A DNA stretch of 43,942 nt from Peptococcaceae bacterium (GTDB lineage Bacteria; Bacillota; Peptococcia; Peptococcales; Peptococcaceae): assembly GCA_019420345.1 (NCBI GenBank), contig JAHZHI010000033.1, positions 1 to 43,942 of the forward strand, given 5' to 3'. Made by a program: the position numbers and the translations under genes. Below the pieces are notes generated by a model. The model saw only the letters and a program-made list of their open reading frames with translations, was not told the origin of the DNA and ran no database searches. Below, in pieces: positions 1 to 9,677 of the stretch (its first letter is position 1; each line of letters begins with the position of its first letter).

Positions 1-86
1 TTTACCAGAAGTTCTATGAGTCATTTTTTGTTGCACTTAGATTGTAAATTCGCCAGGTATTAAAAAGAGCGTGTGAATTGCAGCAT

Positions 87-109
87 TGTTACAATTACAA
101 AATGTAACA
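87..109. repeat. inverted repeat upstream of the exporter gene
   Basis: TGTTACA (87-93) and TGTAACA (103-109) form a perfect 7-base inverted repeat with a 9-base centre. It lies just upstream of the predicted -35 box (136), where a regulator could bind. The adjacent convergent LysR gene is one candidate, but LysR sites usually have a T-N11-A pattern, which this lacks. The rest of 1-239 shows no gene. Confidence 0.3.
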
Positions 110-135
110 GAATGTTCGCGGTAGCTTTCGCATGT

Positions 136-164
136 TTTACAAGGAAAATTGGTGTCGATATTAT
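136..164 (+). promoter_or_regulatory. sigmaA-type promoter of the TauE-like gene
   Basis: TTTACA (136-141), a 17-base spacer and TATTAT (159-164). Transcription would start near 171, leaving a leader of about 70 bases before the ATG at 240. Confidence 0.5.
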
Positions 165-239
165 AAAAATACAACATGTAGAAAGCAATTTGGTTAGAAC
201 AAGTTTGCACATTCAATTTTGTAAAGAGGGGGGAAAATC

Positions 240-965
240 ATGTTGTATTTGATAACTATAGTGGTGTCCTTTGTTGGCGCATTGATCCAGGGAGTTACAG
301 GCTTTGGGGCGTCCTTAACAATAATGACATTTTTACCGTATTTTGTAGCTTTGCCGCAGGCGGTTGCATTATCGGGCGTTATTCCGATGGTTCAGATGGC
401 AGTGTTGGTGTGGCTGTATCGTCGGTATATCAATATACGGCGTCTTGTGATTCCGACGATATTTTATTTGATAGGGTGCTGGCTATCCATCAACTATACG
501 ATGTCTTTTGATCCACGTGTGTTAAAATTGGCGTTTGGCCTTTTCTTAATCGTAGTTTCGATTTATTTTTTGCGTTTTAGTGAAATGGTCAAGGTTAAGG
601 ATACAATTCCTGTGATGGTATCTTGTAGCTTCATTTCTGGTATTTGTAATGGCGTTTTTGGCATTGGGGGGCCGCTGATGGTTTTGTATTATTTGGCAGC
701 TTCGGATTCAATGCAGGAGTATGTTGCCAATATTCAATGCTGTTTCTTGGTAACGGATATTTATTGTTTGGCTTTACGTGCCCAGGAGGGCATTTTCACG
801 GTGGCGTTGCTTGGTCCATCTCTTGTTGGTATTGTGGCTATTTTGATTGGACAGGTTGTGGCAACGCGAATTGTTTCGAAGATTCGTGATGAAGCTGTTA
901 TTCGACGATGTACATATATTATGGTGGGCGTTTCTGGAATGATCATGGCATTAACAAATTTATAA
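240..965 (+). CDS. TauE/SafE-family membrane exporter
   Basis: A 241-residue very hydrophobic protein with about seven or eight predicted helices. The two glycine-rich repeats typical of TauE/SafE (sulfite exporter / DUF81) permeases are visible: an N-terminal GALIQGVTGFGA (about residues 13-24) and a second GICNGVFGIGGP near residue 135. The family moves small organic or sulfur-containing anions such as sulfite, sulfoacetate or taurine-derived products; the substrate cannot be read from sequence. The start is fixed by the purine-rich GAGGGGGG ribosome site at 226-233. The gene stands alone, with a bidirectional terminator separating it from the convergent LysR gene, a frequent regulator-target pairing. 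The family call is firm, the substrate unknown. Confidence 0.85.
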   Translation: MLYLITIVVSFVGALIQGVTGFGASLTIMTFLPYFVALPQAVALSGVIPMVQMAVLVWLYRRYINIRRLVIPTIFYLIGCWLSINYTMSFDPRVLKLAFGLFLIVVSIYFLRFSEMVKVKDTIPVMVSCSFISGICNGVFGIGGPLMVLYYLAASDSMQEYVANIQCCFLVTDIYCLALRAQEGIFTVALLGPSLVGIVAILIGQVVATRIVSKIRDEAVIRRCTYIMVGVSGMIMALTNL

Positions 966-966
966 T

Positions 967-1000
967 AAAAAGCTTGGCAGATTCTCTGCCAAGCTTTTTA
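967..1000. terminator. bidirectional intrinsic terminator
   Basis: AAAAGCTTGGCAG and CTGCCAAGCTTTT are perfect arms around the short loop ATTCT, with A and T tracts on the two sides. It serves both the exporter gene and the convergent LysR gene. Confidence 0.9.
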
Positions 1001-1019
1001 TAGTTATGGTGCAAAATGG

Positions 1020-1973
1020 TTAGAGGATTGGTGATGCATTTAAGAATGATGTATAGGTCGCGATAAGGTTATTGGAAGAGGCATCTGTACGGAAAACGTA
1101 AAGATTATCCATGGTTAAAAGGGGGCGGATAGGAAGAATAGAGATCGTTTCAAGATACGATTTTGGCAAAAGGGAGACATTGGAGTTTGTTATAAAACCA
1201 ATTCCAATGTTATTTGCTATTGCATTTAAATAAAGCGGTAACGAATCAACGGTCATGATAAAGTTGGGGGTTCCGTGACGCTGCAGTAAATCAAGAATCC
1301 AATTGCTGGTGTTTTCGTTTTTTGATTCAGAGGAGGAGGTTTCATTTAAAATTTGGATAAGAGGGTGTTTTAAGATGGTGCGAAGTGAAAGTGCGTTAAA
1401 GTGACTCAGTGGAGAACGCTTGCTGACCATTGCGAGAAGAGCATCTTGAGAGAGCGGCACAACAGAAAGATCCAACAGTTTTTCTGGGGCAAGGACGTCA
1501 CTTAAATGGAACTCACTTGTCATATTTAACAATCCAACATCAATTTTTCCTTCCCAAACAAGTTCTAAAACATTGGGAAGAAAGCGCTGCTGGGAGACGA
1601 TGGTAATGTTTGGATGACATTTATTAAACGCTTGTATGGAAGTAAGCAGGTAGTTGTAATCAAAAAGATTGTTGTGAGCAATACGCAGTGTGCCTTGAAG
1701 AGTGGCAGCGGGATTTTTGTAATCTTGCAATGCTTTATCTAGCGCATCAATTTCCGAAAAAATGGTTTTCGCACTTGCTAAAACCATTGTACCTTCTTCG
1801 GTCAATGTTGTTCCGTGATTGGTACGATGGAGCAGCGTTACTTGCAACTCGTCTTCAAGTTGTTGAATGGCTTTGCTAATGCTTTGTTGGGAAATATAGA
1901 GTTCTTGACTTGCCACGTTGATCGAATGATTCTTGTCGATGGCAAGTAAATAGCGGAGTTGTTCAAGTCGCAT
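1020..1973 (-). CDS. LysR-family transcriptional regulator
   Basis: 317 residues, normal for LysR. The N-terminal winged helix-turn-helix is clear: MRLEQLRYLLAI at the start, recognition helix around QELYISQQSISKAIQQLE (23-40), then LLHRTNHGTTLTEEG. The rest (about 90-310) is a periplasmic-binding-type effector domain. Start is the ATG (CAT at 1971-1973) behind a GGAGGT site about 9 bases upstream. It begins 59 bases after the histidine kinase stop on the same strand, so it may be co-transcribed with the two-component genes, or have its own promoter. It converges on the TauE-like gene, the most likely nearby target. The ligand is unknown. Confidence 0.88.
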   Translation of the reverse strand: MRLEQLRYLLAIDKNHSINVASQELYISQQSISKAIQQLEDELQVTLLHRTNHGTTLTEEGTMVLASAKTIFSEIDALDKALQDYKNPAATLQGTLRIAHNNLFDYNYLLTSIQAFNKCHPNITIVSQQRFLPNVLELVWEGKIDVGLLNMTSEFHLSDVLAPEKLLDLSVVPLSQDALLAMVSKRSPLSHFNALSLRTILKHPLIQILNETSSSESKNENTSNWILDLLQRHGTPNFIMTVDSLPLYLNAIANNIGIGFITNSNVSLLPKSYLETISILPIRPLLTMDNLYVFRTDASSNNLIATYTSFLNASPIL

Positions 1974-2032
1974 GCAAAGACCTCCAAGAAAAGTGTCGTT
2001 GTTCGTAAAGGAAGGTAGGAAGGCTTAACGGA

Positions 2033-3433
2033 TTATCGATGTTTTCTGCTATGCTGATTGATTGGCAGCGATACGTGGAAGGTGACACCATCGTCTTCGT
2101 TGTATGCGCTAATGTGTCCATGGTGACGCTGGCAGATGCTGTCAGCAATAGCCAGCCCCAATCCGTAGCCGCCGGTTTCTCGGGTGCGTGATTCGTCGAC
2201 GCGGTAGAAGCGTTCAAAAAGGTGTTTAAGCGTATCTTCATCAAAGGCGTTGCCTTTATTGTGCACGCTGAGGTGCAGGTTTTTATCCTGGCGTTTGAGA
2301 GCAACATCGATGGCACTTCCGGCAGGTGCATATTTGCAGGCGTTGTCGAGAAGAATGTTGATCAGCTCTTCTAACTGGGTTTTATCGCCTTCGAGTACAC
2401 AGTTTTCATCCAAGGTTTCGCGAATGAGCAATCCGTTATCGAGTGCAACAGACTCAAAACTTAAGATGGCGCCAAGCACCACGTCGCTGAACAGCACTTG
2501 CTCGGTAGCAATGGGTTGATTTTCATTGGCATCATTGCGCGCCAAGAGCAGCATATCACTGACCAGTTTTTTCATGCGCAGCGCTTCTTGGTTGGAACTT
2601 TCGATCCAGCGCTGTTGATCGGCGATGGTGTCTTCTTTGTGGTTTTCAAGGATGCGCATATTGGCAAGAATGACCGTTAATGGCGTTTTTAATTCATGAG
2701 AGGCGTCGGCAATGAATTGACGCTGCTGCGCCCAGGCTGTTTCCACTGGCCGAAAGACCCAGTTCGACAATCGCCAGACGAGACAGAAAAAAATAAACCA
2801 AGCGATACAGAATACCAAGAGGCTCCAAAAGAACAGATTGCGTATGTTGGATGTTTCGTAGCTGCGGTCAACAAAGACAATTTTAATGCCTTCAGGTGTT
2901 TGCCGCACACTGTAAGACACGTCATAGGCTTCAAGCGTTCCTTCTGTGCTGTCATTTTCTTCAACAGCTTGCACGAGCTTTTTGGCGGTAGAGGCACTGG
3001 TCTTCATGTTTCGTGAGAAAATGATGTCGGCATTGTCATAGTTTTCATCGACAGCCACAACGATACCAGGCAGTGCGAATGCCGCCTTTTGTTCCTTGGG
3101 ATCTAATTTCGAATAGGTTTCTGGTGGTGGTGCATCATCTGGCTGTTCGTCGTCAGTGGTGGATGAAGTTGCTTCCGATTGATCGACGTTTAATGGTTGA
3201 TTGGCACTACGATTGGCGTCCTGAAAGCGTGATGCGCCGGGATCACTGCTGGAAGAAAACGTGTTGACGGGATTGGTCATATTGACCAGTGTATGCAGCG
3301 ATTCAAAAGCTACGGTTTTATAATGCTGCATATTACCGATGATGACAATTGACAGGATGATCAATAGCATGATCGTAATGGTGCCCATGTTGATGATCAT
3401 GAATCGCCGCTGCAACGCTTTTAAGCGGTTCAT
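2033..3433 (-). CDS. membrane sensor histidine kinase
   Basis: 466 residues with two membrane helices (about 12-34 and 199-221) enclosing a roughly 160-residue extracytoplasmic sensor region rich in Ser, Asp and Pro near residues 60-110. The HisKA dimerisation domain has the phosphoacceptor in ASHELKTPL (His246). The HATPase domain shows the N box LINILLDNACKYAP and a glycine box ETGGYGLGLAIA, so it should be active. Its start overlaps the response regulator stop by 4 bases (3430-3433), which implies translational coupling and a cognate pair. The layout resembles BaeS/CiaH-type kinases, but the signal is not identifiable. Confidence 0.9.
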   Translation of the reverse strand: MNRLKALQRRFMIINMGTITIMLLIILSIVIIGNMQHYKTVAFESLHTLVNMTNPVNTFSSSSDPGASRFQDANRSANQPLNVDQSEATSSTTDDEQPDDAPPPETYSKLDPKEQKAAFALPGIVVAVDENYDNADIIFSRNMKTSASTAKKLVQAVEENDSTEGTLEAYDVSYSVRQTPEGIKIVFVDRSYETSNIRNLFFWSLLVFCIAWFIFFCLVWRLSNWVFRPVETAWAQQRQFIADASHELKTPLTVILANMRILENHKEDTIADQQRWIESSNQEALRMKKLVSDMLLLARNDANENQPIATEQVLFSDVVLGAILSFESVALDNGLLIRETLDENCVLEGDKTQLEELINILLDNACKYAPAGSAIDVALKRQDKNLHLSVHNKGNAFDEDTLKHLFERFYRVDESRTRETGGYGLGLAIADSICQRHHGHISAYNEDDGVTFHVSLPINQHSRKHR

Positions 3434-4107
3434 GATGCGGTGTCCTCTAAACGGTAGCCGATGCGGCGAAGGGTAATGATTTGGACATGAGAAGCCAGAA
3501 AATGGAGCTTTTTGCGCAGAAATGAAATGTACACTTCAACGTTGTTTTCGCCTGCATCGGAATCACTGCCCCAAACGCTGACGATCAGTTCTTCTTTACT
3601 GATTGAAAGCTGTGGATGCTGCAGAAATTTTTGCATGATCGCAAATTCTTTATAGCCGAGATGCACTGCTTTGTCACCACAGCGCAACTCTGCCTTTTCC
3701 AGATCTAATGTAAGATCACCAAACGTGAGTTCATCGAGCACCACTTCGCCAACACGACGTGTGAGCGCGCGAATGCGGGCAAAGAGTTCTTCATAGACGA
3801 AAGGTTTTGTCATATAATCATCAGCGCCGCAATCCAAGCCGGTGATTTTGTCGCTGACAGCTTCGCGAGCAGTGAGAATGAGCACTGGCGTTGAGATTTT
3901 TTCTTTGCGCATGGTTTTGACGACATCAAACCCGTTCATTTCTGGCAGCATGACGTCGAGGATGATGAGATCATATTGTGCGCTGCGTGCATAATCCAGT
4001 CCGCTTCGGCCATCATAAACACAATCTACTTCATAGTGCTGATCTTTGAGAAGCTGCGCAATAGCGTCTGAGAGCGCGCGCTCGTCTTCAACAATGAGAA
4101 TATGCAT
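3430..4107 (-). CDS. OmpR/PhoB-family response regulator
   Basis: 225 residues from the ATG at 4105-4107 (MHILIVEDE); an in-frame ATG 60 bases upstream adds a tail unlike the family and lacks a ribosome site, whereas GGGGGATTATTCC sits in front of this start. Receiver domain: acidic pair near residues 8-9, phosphoacceptor Asp51 in ILDVMLPEMNG, Thr79 and Lys101 (MTKPF). The C-terminal winged helix runs from about 130 to 222 (LRRIGYRL near the end). It is first in the reverse-strand unit, followed by the overlapping kinase and possibly the LysR gene. Targets cannot be read here. Confidence 0.92.
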   Translation of the reverse strand: MHILIVEDERALSDAIAQLLKDQHYEVDCVYDGRSGLDYARSAQYDLIILDVMLPEMNGFDVVKTMRKEKISTPVLILTAREAVSDKITGLDCGADDYMTKPFVYEELFARIRALTRRVGEVVLDELTFGDLTLDLEKAELRCGDKAVHLGYKEFAIMQKFLQHPQLSISKEELIVSVWGSDSDAGENNVEVYISFLRKKLHFLASHVQIITLRRIGYRLEDTAS

Positions 4108-4375
4108 GGAATAATCCCCCTTATAGTCGTATAAAAATAGTATAGCGTATATCAATAGAAAAATCATAGAGAATAAACCTTAAATCGTCATTAAAAATAA
4201 TCATGAAGAAGCCATTCAAAATGGTTCGTTGAAGAAGGTTTGTGGGGGGATCTTTTATAAAGAATTCGGAAAGAAATGATTAAAAATCATTCTTTTATAG
4301 GAAAATATAATGCATTTGACGCCTGGTTGTTGTACAATTTCTAGTGAAAATACTTATGAAAGGGAGCGCTTGCAT

Positions 4376-5200
4376 ATGATCAGTTTATTGGCAAATTCCC
4401 CTTGGTCCATTTTTTTGATCAATATTTTGGATATTGCCATCATTGCCTTTGCAGTGTATAAGATTCTTGAAATCATGCAAGGCACACGTGCCATGCCGCT
4501 TGCCAAAGGCATCGGAATCTTACTGCTGTTTTCTGTGTTAAGCGATGTGTTGGGTTTGTCCACCGTCAATTGGGTCTTGGTTCAGCTGCAGACGATGTTC
4601 ATTGTGGCCATTCCGGTTATTTTTGCGCCAGAATTGCGTCGTGCATTGGAACAGCTGGGAACTGGCACGTTTCTTGTGCGTAATCGCCACTTGACAGACA
4701 ACGAGATCGTCGCTTATCAGGTACAGGAAATCATGGGCTGCATGACGGCAGCAAGTGCTTCCAGAACTGGGATTCTTATTGCGATTACTCGGGAAAATGG
4801 ATTGAAAGAATACATTGACACAGGCATTGCCATCAATGGACGCCTATCAACGCCGCTGCTGCGCAATATTTTTATTGTCAACACCCCGCTGCACGATGGT
4901 GCGGTCATTGTTACAGGTAATGAGATCATGGCTGCCAGCTGTTTTTTACCGCTGTCTGAGAACAAGAATATTTCCATGAAACTTGGTACGCGCCACCGCG
5001 CTGCCATTGGCCTTTCTGAAGTCAGTGATGCGGTGGTGGCTGTGGTGTCGGAAGAAACAGGAGCCATGAGTATCGCTGAACGCGGCAAGCTGCGCTATAA
5101 TCTCGATGAAAAAGCGCTTGCCGCAGAAATGACGGCCTTGCTGCAGGTGCCGGAAGCGCCATCGTTTATCAGTCGCCTAAAGAAGGTGTTTCATAAATGA
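4376..5200 (+). CDS. cdaA: diadenylate cyclase CdaA (c-di-AMP synthase)
   Basis: 274 residues, matching the usual CdaA length. Three N-terminal membrane helices (about 12-85) precede the DAC domain, with the catalytic DGA (174-176) and RHR (206-208) motifs that condense two ATP into c-di-AMP. The start is the ATG at 4376 behind AAAGGGAG (4359-4366); an upstream ATG at 4310 lacks a site and adds residues not seen in the family. First gene of the cdaA-cdaR-glmM cluster, overlapping cdaR by 4 bases. c-di-AMP controls potassium and osmolyte balance and wall integrity in Bacillota. A TATAAT at 4306-4311 may be its -10 box, without a good -35. Confidence 0.95.
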   Translation: MISLLANSPWSIFLINILDIAIIAFAVYKILEIMQGTRAMPLAKGIGILLLFSVLSDVLGLSTVNWVLVQLQTMFIVAIPVIFAPELRRALEQLGTGTFLVRNRHLTDNEIVAYQVQEIMGCMTAASASRTGILIAITRENGLKEYIDTGIAINGRLSTPLLRNIFIVNTPLHDGAVIVTGNEIMAASCFLPLSENKNISMKLGTRHRAAIGLSEVSDAVVAVVSEETGAMSIAERGKLRYNLDEKALAAEMTALLQVPEAPSFISRLKKVFHK

Positions 5201-6396
5201 AGATGACGGAAAAAAATAAAGCCTTAAAATTGGTGGCACTTTTAATCGCAATTGTCCTGTGGCTCTATGTGGGGACCCAGGAAGACCCGATTGCGCAGCA
5301 TACCTATGAAGTGACCGTAGAGGTTCAAAATCTGCCAGTTGATAAAACCGCTGCGTTAGGTCAGGAAACGGTGCAGGTGCGTGTCATGGGGCGCCAAGAT
5401 CGCTTGAATGCACTCAGTGGCAGTGATTTTAAAGCGTATGTTGATCTTTCGGATGCGGAGAAGGGCGAATCTGAAGCGCCTGTAAAAGTGCAACTGCCAA
5501 GTGAAGTGTATTTTGCACGCGTTGAGCCTCAGTCGGTGGATGTATTGGTCAGTGACCGTGATGGCAGCAACATGGATGTTGACATTGTGACCACTGGAAC
5601 GCTGCCGGATGGCATTACTGTTGAAGACATGTCGGTATCGCCAAAGAGTGTATTTGTAACCGGTGACCAGGATGATCTGGATCGTGTTGATAAAGTTGGT
5701 GTTGCGGTTGATCTCAGCAATGTCTTTGATGACAGTAAGATAGAGGCCAAAGTTGAATTTTACGATGTCAGCGGCAATGTCATTGAAGACGCTGATTTGG
5801 AAGCTTTGCCAGGCACCGTGACTTTAACGACAAAGGTTTCAAAAAGCAATGTAGATAAGAGTGTGCCAATTCAGGCTAATCTTGTCGGTCAGCTGCCGAG
5901 CGGCGTGCAAATGGACAGTGTAGATATTTATCCTGAAACAGCAACAGTCTCTGGTTCGCCAGATGCACTGGCGAAGATCGACTCTGTTGCAACTGAGGCG
6001 ATAGACATTTCAAAGATCACGGAAACCACACAGTTGACAGTTAATTTGGTTGGTGATGCGGTGAGCGATCCAAAGAGCGTGACGGTAACGCTTAATGTAT
6101 CATCGTCCGAGGACACTGAAAGCAGTGGCCAAAGTTATATTAAAGTTGTACCAGTGACTTTGTCAGGAGCTGGTGCGAATAATGTTAGCATTGATACGCA
6201 GATGGTTGAGATCAGCTATCATATGGAAAAGGGGTATGCGGATGCCGGTTCGTCGCTGAATGCTTATGTGTATATACCAGATGCATTGAGCGCAGCGACA
6301 ACGGCGCAGGTACAAGTGTCCAATGTTGATGGCTTGGTGGTTGATTCGATTACGCCGAGCACAGTAACAGTATCCCCGAACAATGTGTATGAATAA
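5197..6396 (+). CDS. cdaR: CdaR, YbbR-domain regulator of CdaA
   Basis: 399 residues with one N-terminal membrane helix (about 11-25, LVALLIAIVLWLYVG) followed by a long extracytoplasmic part made of repeated YbbR modules; related segments recur near 40-115, 125-210, 220-300 and 310-395. CdaR binds the membrane part of CdaA and modulates c-di-AMP synthesis, linking it to glmM. Start overlaps the cdaA stop by 4 bases (ATGA), so translation is coupled. The C-terminal modules are less conserved but still beta-strand rich. Confidence 0.92.
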   Translation: MKMTEKNKALKLVALLIAIVLWLYVGTQEDPIAQHTYEVTVEVQNLPVDKTAALGQETVQVRVMGRQDRLNALSGSDFKAYVDLSDAEKGESEAPVKVQLPSEVYFARVEPQSVDVLVSDRDGSNMDVDIVTTGTLPDGITVEDMSVSPKSVFVTGDQDDLDRVDKVGVAVDLSNVFDDSKIEAKVEFYDVSGNVIEDADLEALPGTVTLTTKVSKSNVDKSVPIQANLVGQLPSGVQMDSVDIYPETATVSGSPDALAKIDSVATEAIDISKITETTQLTVNLVGDAVSDPKSVTVTLNVSSSEDTESSGQSYIKVVPVTLSGAGANNVSIDTQMVEISYHMEKGYADAGSSLNAYVYIPDALSAATTAQVQVSNVDGLVVDSITPSTVTVSPNNVYE

Positions 6397-6409
6397 TAAG
6401 GAGACGAAT

Positions 6410-7759
6410 ATGGCTAAATTATTTGGAACAGACGGTGTGCGCGGTAAAGCAGGCAGCGTATTGACCGCAGAATTGGCGATGAAATTGGGACAGGCAGCAG
6501 GTCATGTCTTTTTGGAAGAAAACGACGGGAAAACAGGTGTGGTTATTGTTGGCCGTGACACGCGTATTTCCGGGCAAATGCTGGAATGTGCACTGACAGC
6601 TGGCTTGACCTCAGTGGGCATTCAGGTGATCAGCGCGGGTGTCGTGCCAACTCCTGCGGTAGCATTTTTGGTGCGAAAGTTCAAAGCTTTGGCTGGCGCT
6701 GTGATTTCAGCAAGCCATAATCCGTTTGAAGACAATGGCATTAAATTCTTTAGTGCCAGCGGTACCAAACTGCGTGATGATCAGGAAGAGACCATTGAAG
6801 CTGTTTTGCAAGGACAAATAGCTGTTCAGCCAGTCGAAGGCAAAGCCATTGGCCGTTATGCTCAAGTGGAAGAAGCCATCGAAGTGTATAAAGATTATTT
6901 GGATGAGTTGATGAGCGCCAATGGCCGCGATTATCGGTTGGTGGTAGACTGTGCCAATGGCGCAGCCAGTCAGTTGGCGCAGGAAGTGTTTGAACGGGCC
7001 AACCTTAACGTGGTTATGATAGGAGACCGTCCAAACGGCACCAACATTAATGTGAACTGCGGTTCTACACATTTGGAACAACTGCAAAAACGTGTGCTTG
7101 AGGAAGGTGCAGATGCCGGCCTGGCGTTTGACGGTGATGCCGATCGTTTTCTTGCCGTTGATGAGAAAGGCAATGTGGTCGACGGCGACCGTCTGATGGC
7201 CATTTATGCTTTGGCCATGAAAGAAGAGCATCGGCTTGCCAACAATCAGCTGGTTGTCACAGTCATGAGCAATCTGGGACTGAAACTTGCCATGCGAGAA
7301 GCAGGCATTGAATTGGTTGAAACACAGGTGGGTGACCGCTATGTGAATGAAGGCATGAAGAAAAGTGGTGCTGTCCTCGGTGGTGAGCAGTCCGGGCACA
7401 TCATTTTCAGAGAATACAACAGTACAGGCGATGGCATGATCAGTGCCATCATGCTGTTAAATATTATGAACCACAAGCATGTACCATTGAGTGTGCTGGC
7501 TGATGCTGCGATGACGAGTCTGCCACAAGTGCTGGTCAATGTGCCAGTAACGAAGAAAGAAGGCTGGAAAGACATTCCTGCGATTCAGGAAGCCATTGCC
7601 AAAGCGGAAGCCGAGCTTGGTGAAACAGGCCGCGTGCTGGTGCGTGCATCTGGCACAGAGAATCTCTTGCGCGTCATGGTAGAAGGTAAGGATCAGAAAG
7701 AAATTGAAACCATGGCCAATGCCATTGCCGATGTGGTTCGGGAAGCGATTGGCGCATAA
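6410..7759 (+). CDS. glmM: phosphoglucosamine mutase GlmM
   Basis: 449 residues, the family length. It interconverts glucosamine-6-phosphate and glucosamine-1-phosphate for UDP-GlcNAc and peptidoglycan. Motifs: N-terminal KLFGTDGVRG, the phosphoserine loop VISASHNP (Ser102), the metal loop DGDADR (about 241-246) and the C-terminal phosphate loop VRASGTENLLRVM. Start ATG 6410 is preceded by AAGGAGA; an in-frame ATG 27 bases upstream overlaps cdaR and adds non-family residues. Third member of the conserved cluster; GlmM activity is known to be affected by CdaA in several Bacillota. Confidence 0.96.
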   Translation: MAKLFGTDGVRGKAGSVLTAELAMKLGQAAGHVFLEENDGKTGVVIVGRDTRISGQMLECALTAGLTSVGIQVISAGVVPTPAVAFLVRKFKALAGAVISASHNPFEDNGIKFFSASGTKLRDDQEETIEAVLQGQIAVQPVEGKAIGRYAQVEEAIEVYKDYLDELMSANGRDYRLVVDCANGAASQLAQEVFERANLNVVMIGDRPNGTNINVNCGSTHLEQLQKRVLEEGADAGLAFDGDADRFLAVDEKGNVVDGDRLMAIYALAMKEEHRLANNQLVVTVMSNLGLKLAMREAGIELVETQVGDRYVNEGMKKSGAVLGGEQSGHIIFREYNSTGDGMISAIMLLNIMNHKHVPLSVLADAAMTSLPQVLVNVPVTKKEGWKDIPAIQEAIAKAEAELGETGRVLVRASGTENLLRVMVEGKDQKEIETMANAIADVVREAIGA

Positions 7760-8133
7760 TGGGCATTCTGGGGATTGGCGTCGACGTTGTAGCGTTGGAG
7801 CGCATTGAGTCCTTGTGCGCGCGTCGGCCAAAACAGTTTGCAGAACGGATATTTACAGAAAAAGAACGAGAACATTTTTTGCCACAACCAGCTATTGCAC
7901 GCATTGCCGCACGTTTTGCAGTGAAAGAAGCGGTTAGTAAGGCGCTGGGGACTGGCATTGGAAAAATTGCCTGGCAGGACATTGAAACTGTTAACACAGT
8001 AAGTGGTCAACCCCAGGTGAATTTATACGGACAGGCAGCAAATTTAGCTGCAGAAAAGGGCGTGAAGAACGTGCACTGCAGCATCAGTCATGAAAAGACT
8101 GTGGCTGTAGCGATGATCATATTGGAGGGATAG
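7759..8133 (+). CDS. acpS: holo-[acyl-carrier-protein] synthase AcpS
   Basis: 124 residues, the usual AcpS size. It transfers 4'-phosphopantetheine from CoA to the acyl carrier protein. Magnesium ligands are visible: Asp9 in GIGVDVV and Glu57 in RFAVKEAVSKALG, with a late SISHEKTVAVA segment. Its ATG shares one base with the glmM stop (TAATG), so translation is coupled. Pairing of acpS with the NAD(P)HX repair gene just downstream is common in Bacillota. Confidence 0.94.
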   Translation: MGILGIGVDVVALERIESLCARRPKQFAERIFTEKEREHFLPQPAIARIAARFAVKEAVSKALGTGIGKIAWQDIETVNTVSGQPQVNLYGQAANLAAEKGVKNVHCSISHEKTVAVAMIILEG

Positions 8134-8136
8134 CAG

Positions 8137-9675
8137 ATGTATTTGGTGAGCAATGAAGAAATGCGGACACTTGATCGAACCGCCATCGAGGAGTGGAAGA
8201 TCCCGTCTCTGGTGTTGATGGAAAATGCAGGCATTGCCATTTTGCGTCAGTTGGAAAAGGATGTGCCGGATCTGCTGCATCAACGCATCACCATTCTCTG
8301 CGGATGCGGCAACAATGGCGGCGATGGTCTTGTTTTGGCACGACAATTGCATCTGGCTGGTGCAGAAAGTGTAACGGTGGCGATTGTCATTGAAGGGGAA
8401 CGACGCTTTTCCGTCGATCATCAAGCCAATCGCGATATTTTGGATCGCTTGCCAGTGAAGATCATTGAAGTAGACGGTGAATCAAAAGCCAACGTGCTCA
8501 AGGCGCAGCTTAACTTTACCGATGTCGCTGTGGACTGTTTGTTTGGCACTGGCTTGTCTCGAGATCTGGGGCCATTGACCAGCAGCGTTGTTGACATTCT
8601 TAATGAGAAAAATGTGCTGCGCATTGCTGTAGATATCCCTTCGGGGCTTGCTGGTGACAGCGGAAAAGTGTGCGGCAGAGCTGTTTGCGCAGACTATACT
8701 TACACCTTGGCTTGGCCAAAGCAAGGCTTATTCGTAGGCGATGCGGCCGATTACATCGGCACCTTGCGCGTGCTGCCAATTGGCATTCCGGAAGAAGTGG
8801 CAGATGCTGCGGAAATTTCTGGCACCTTATTGGAAACAGACATGCTTCGCAAAAAACTGCCGAAACGCGCCATCAACAGCTACAAAAATAAATTTGGCCA
8901 TGTAGGGATCATTGCTGGCAGTGTTGGCATGAGCGGTGCTTGTGTGCTTGCGGCAAGGTCAGCCATGCGCAGTGGTGCCGGCCTTGTAACGGCGATGATT
9001 GACAAAGGTATTTTTGCGCCAGCGGCTGCAGCAGCACCGGAAGTTATGATGAAGCCGATTGCCTGGCCGAATACGGCAGCGCTTGATTGGCTGCTGTCTC
9101 ATACCAATGTGCAGATCATTGGCCCAGGCATGGGGAAGAGCGAAGAGAAAAAACAAACCATCTACTCGCTTTTGCGTCAGGCAGAAAGCACCATTGTCAT
9201 TGATGCGGATGCATTGAATATGATCGGTGAAGGTGATGGCACCATTCTCAAAAACACGGCAGCAAAGTGTATTCTTACGCCGCATCCTGGCGAAATGGCA
9301 CGCTTGCTGGGACTTACCAGTGCAGACATACAGGCTGACCGCATGCAGTATGCCCGCCGTGTGGCGGAGCGTTTTCACTGCATTGTTGTGCTCAAAGGCC
9401 ACAACACCATCATTGCAGCGCCAGATGGCCGCTATGCCATCAATCCGCTTGACAGCGTAGCGTTGGCAACGGCGGGCAGCGGTGATGTGCTGACTGGTGT
9501 GATTGCTGCTTTTGCGGCGCAGGGTATGGAGGCTTACGATGCTGCTTGCATGGGTGTATTTGTCCATGGTTTGGCTGGTCGGCTTTTGGAAGAACAGCGT
9601 GGACCAATGGCCACCATTGCGTCCGACATCATTGATGTTGTTGGTGAAGTGTTGCGGCAATATGCACAGCACTAA
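8137..9675 (+). CDS. nnr: bifunctional NAD(P)HX epimerase / ADP-dependent dehydratase
   Basis: 512 residues with two fused domains. Residues about 1-215 are the YjeF_N epimerase (LMENAG, CGCGNNGGDG, DCLFGTGL, AVDIPSGL) that interconverts R- and S-NAD(P)HX. Residues about 230-505 are the ribokinase-like dehydratase (VIDADALN, LTPHPGEMARLLG, ATAGSGDVLTG) that restores NAD(P)H at the cost of ADP. The fusion is the standard bacterial form. It lies 3 bases after the acpS stop, with a GGAGG site inside the acpS end. Last gene of the cluster, followed by a gap and a terminator at 9754. Confidence 0.94.
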   Translation: MYLVSNEEMRTLDRTAIEEWKIPSLVLMENAGIAILRQLEKDVPDLLHQRITILCGCGNNGGDGLVLARQLHLAGAESVTVAIVIEGERRFSVDHQANRDILDRLPVKIIEVDGESKANVLKAQLNFTDVAVDCLFGTGLSRDLGPLTSSVVDILNEKNVLRIAVDIPSGLAGDSGKVCGRAVCADYTYTLAWPKQGLFVGDAADYIGTLRVLPIGIPEEVADAAEISGTLLETDMLRKKLPKRAINSYKNKFGHVGIIAGSVGMSGACVLAARSAMRSGAGLVTAMIDKGIFAPAAAAAPEVMMKPIAWPNTAALDWLLSHTNVQIIGPGMGKSEEKKQTIYSLLRQAESTIVIDADALNMIGEGDGTILKNTAAKCILTPHPGEMARLLGLTSADIQADRMQYARRVAERFHCIVVLKGHNTIIAAPDGRYAINPLDSVALATAGSGDVLTGVIAAFAAQGMEAYDAACMGVFVHGLAGRLLEEQRGPMATIASDIIDVVGEVLRQYAQH

Positions 9676-9677
9676 GC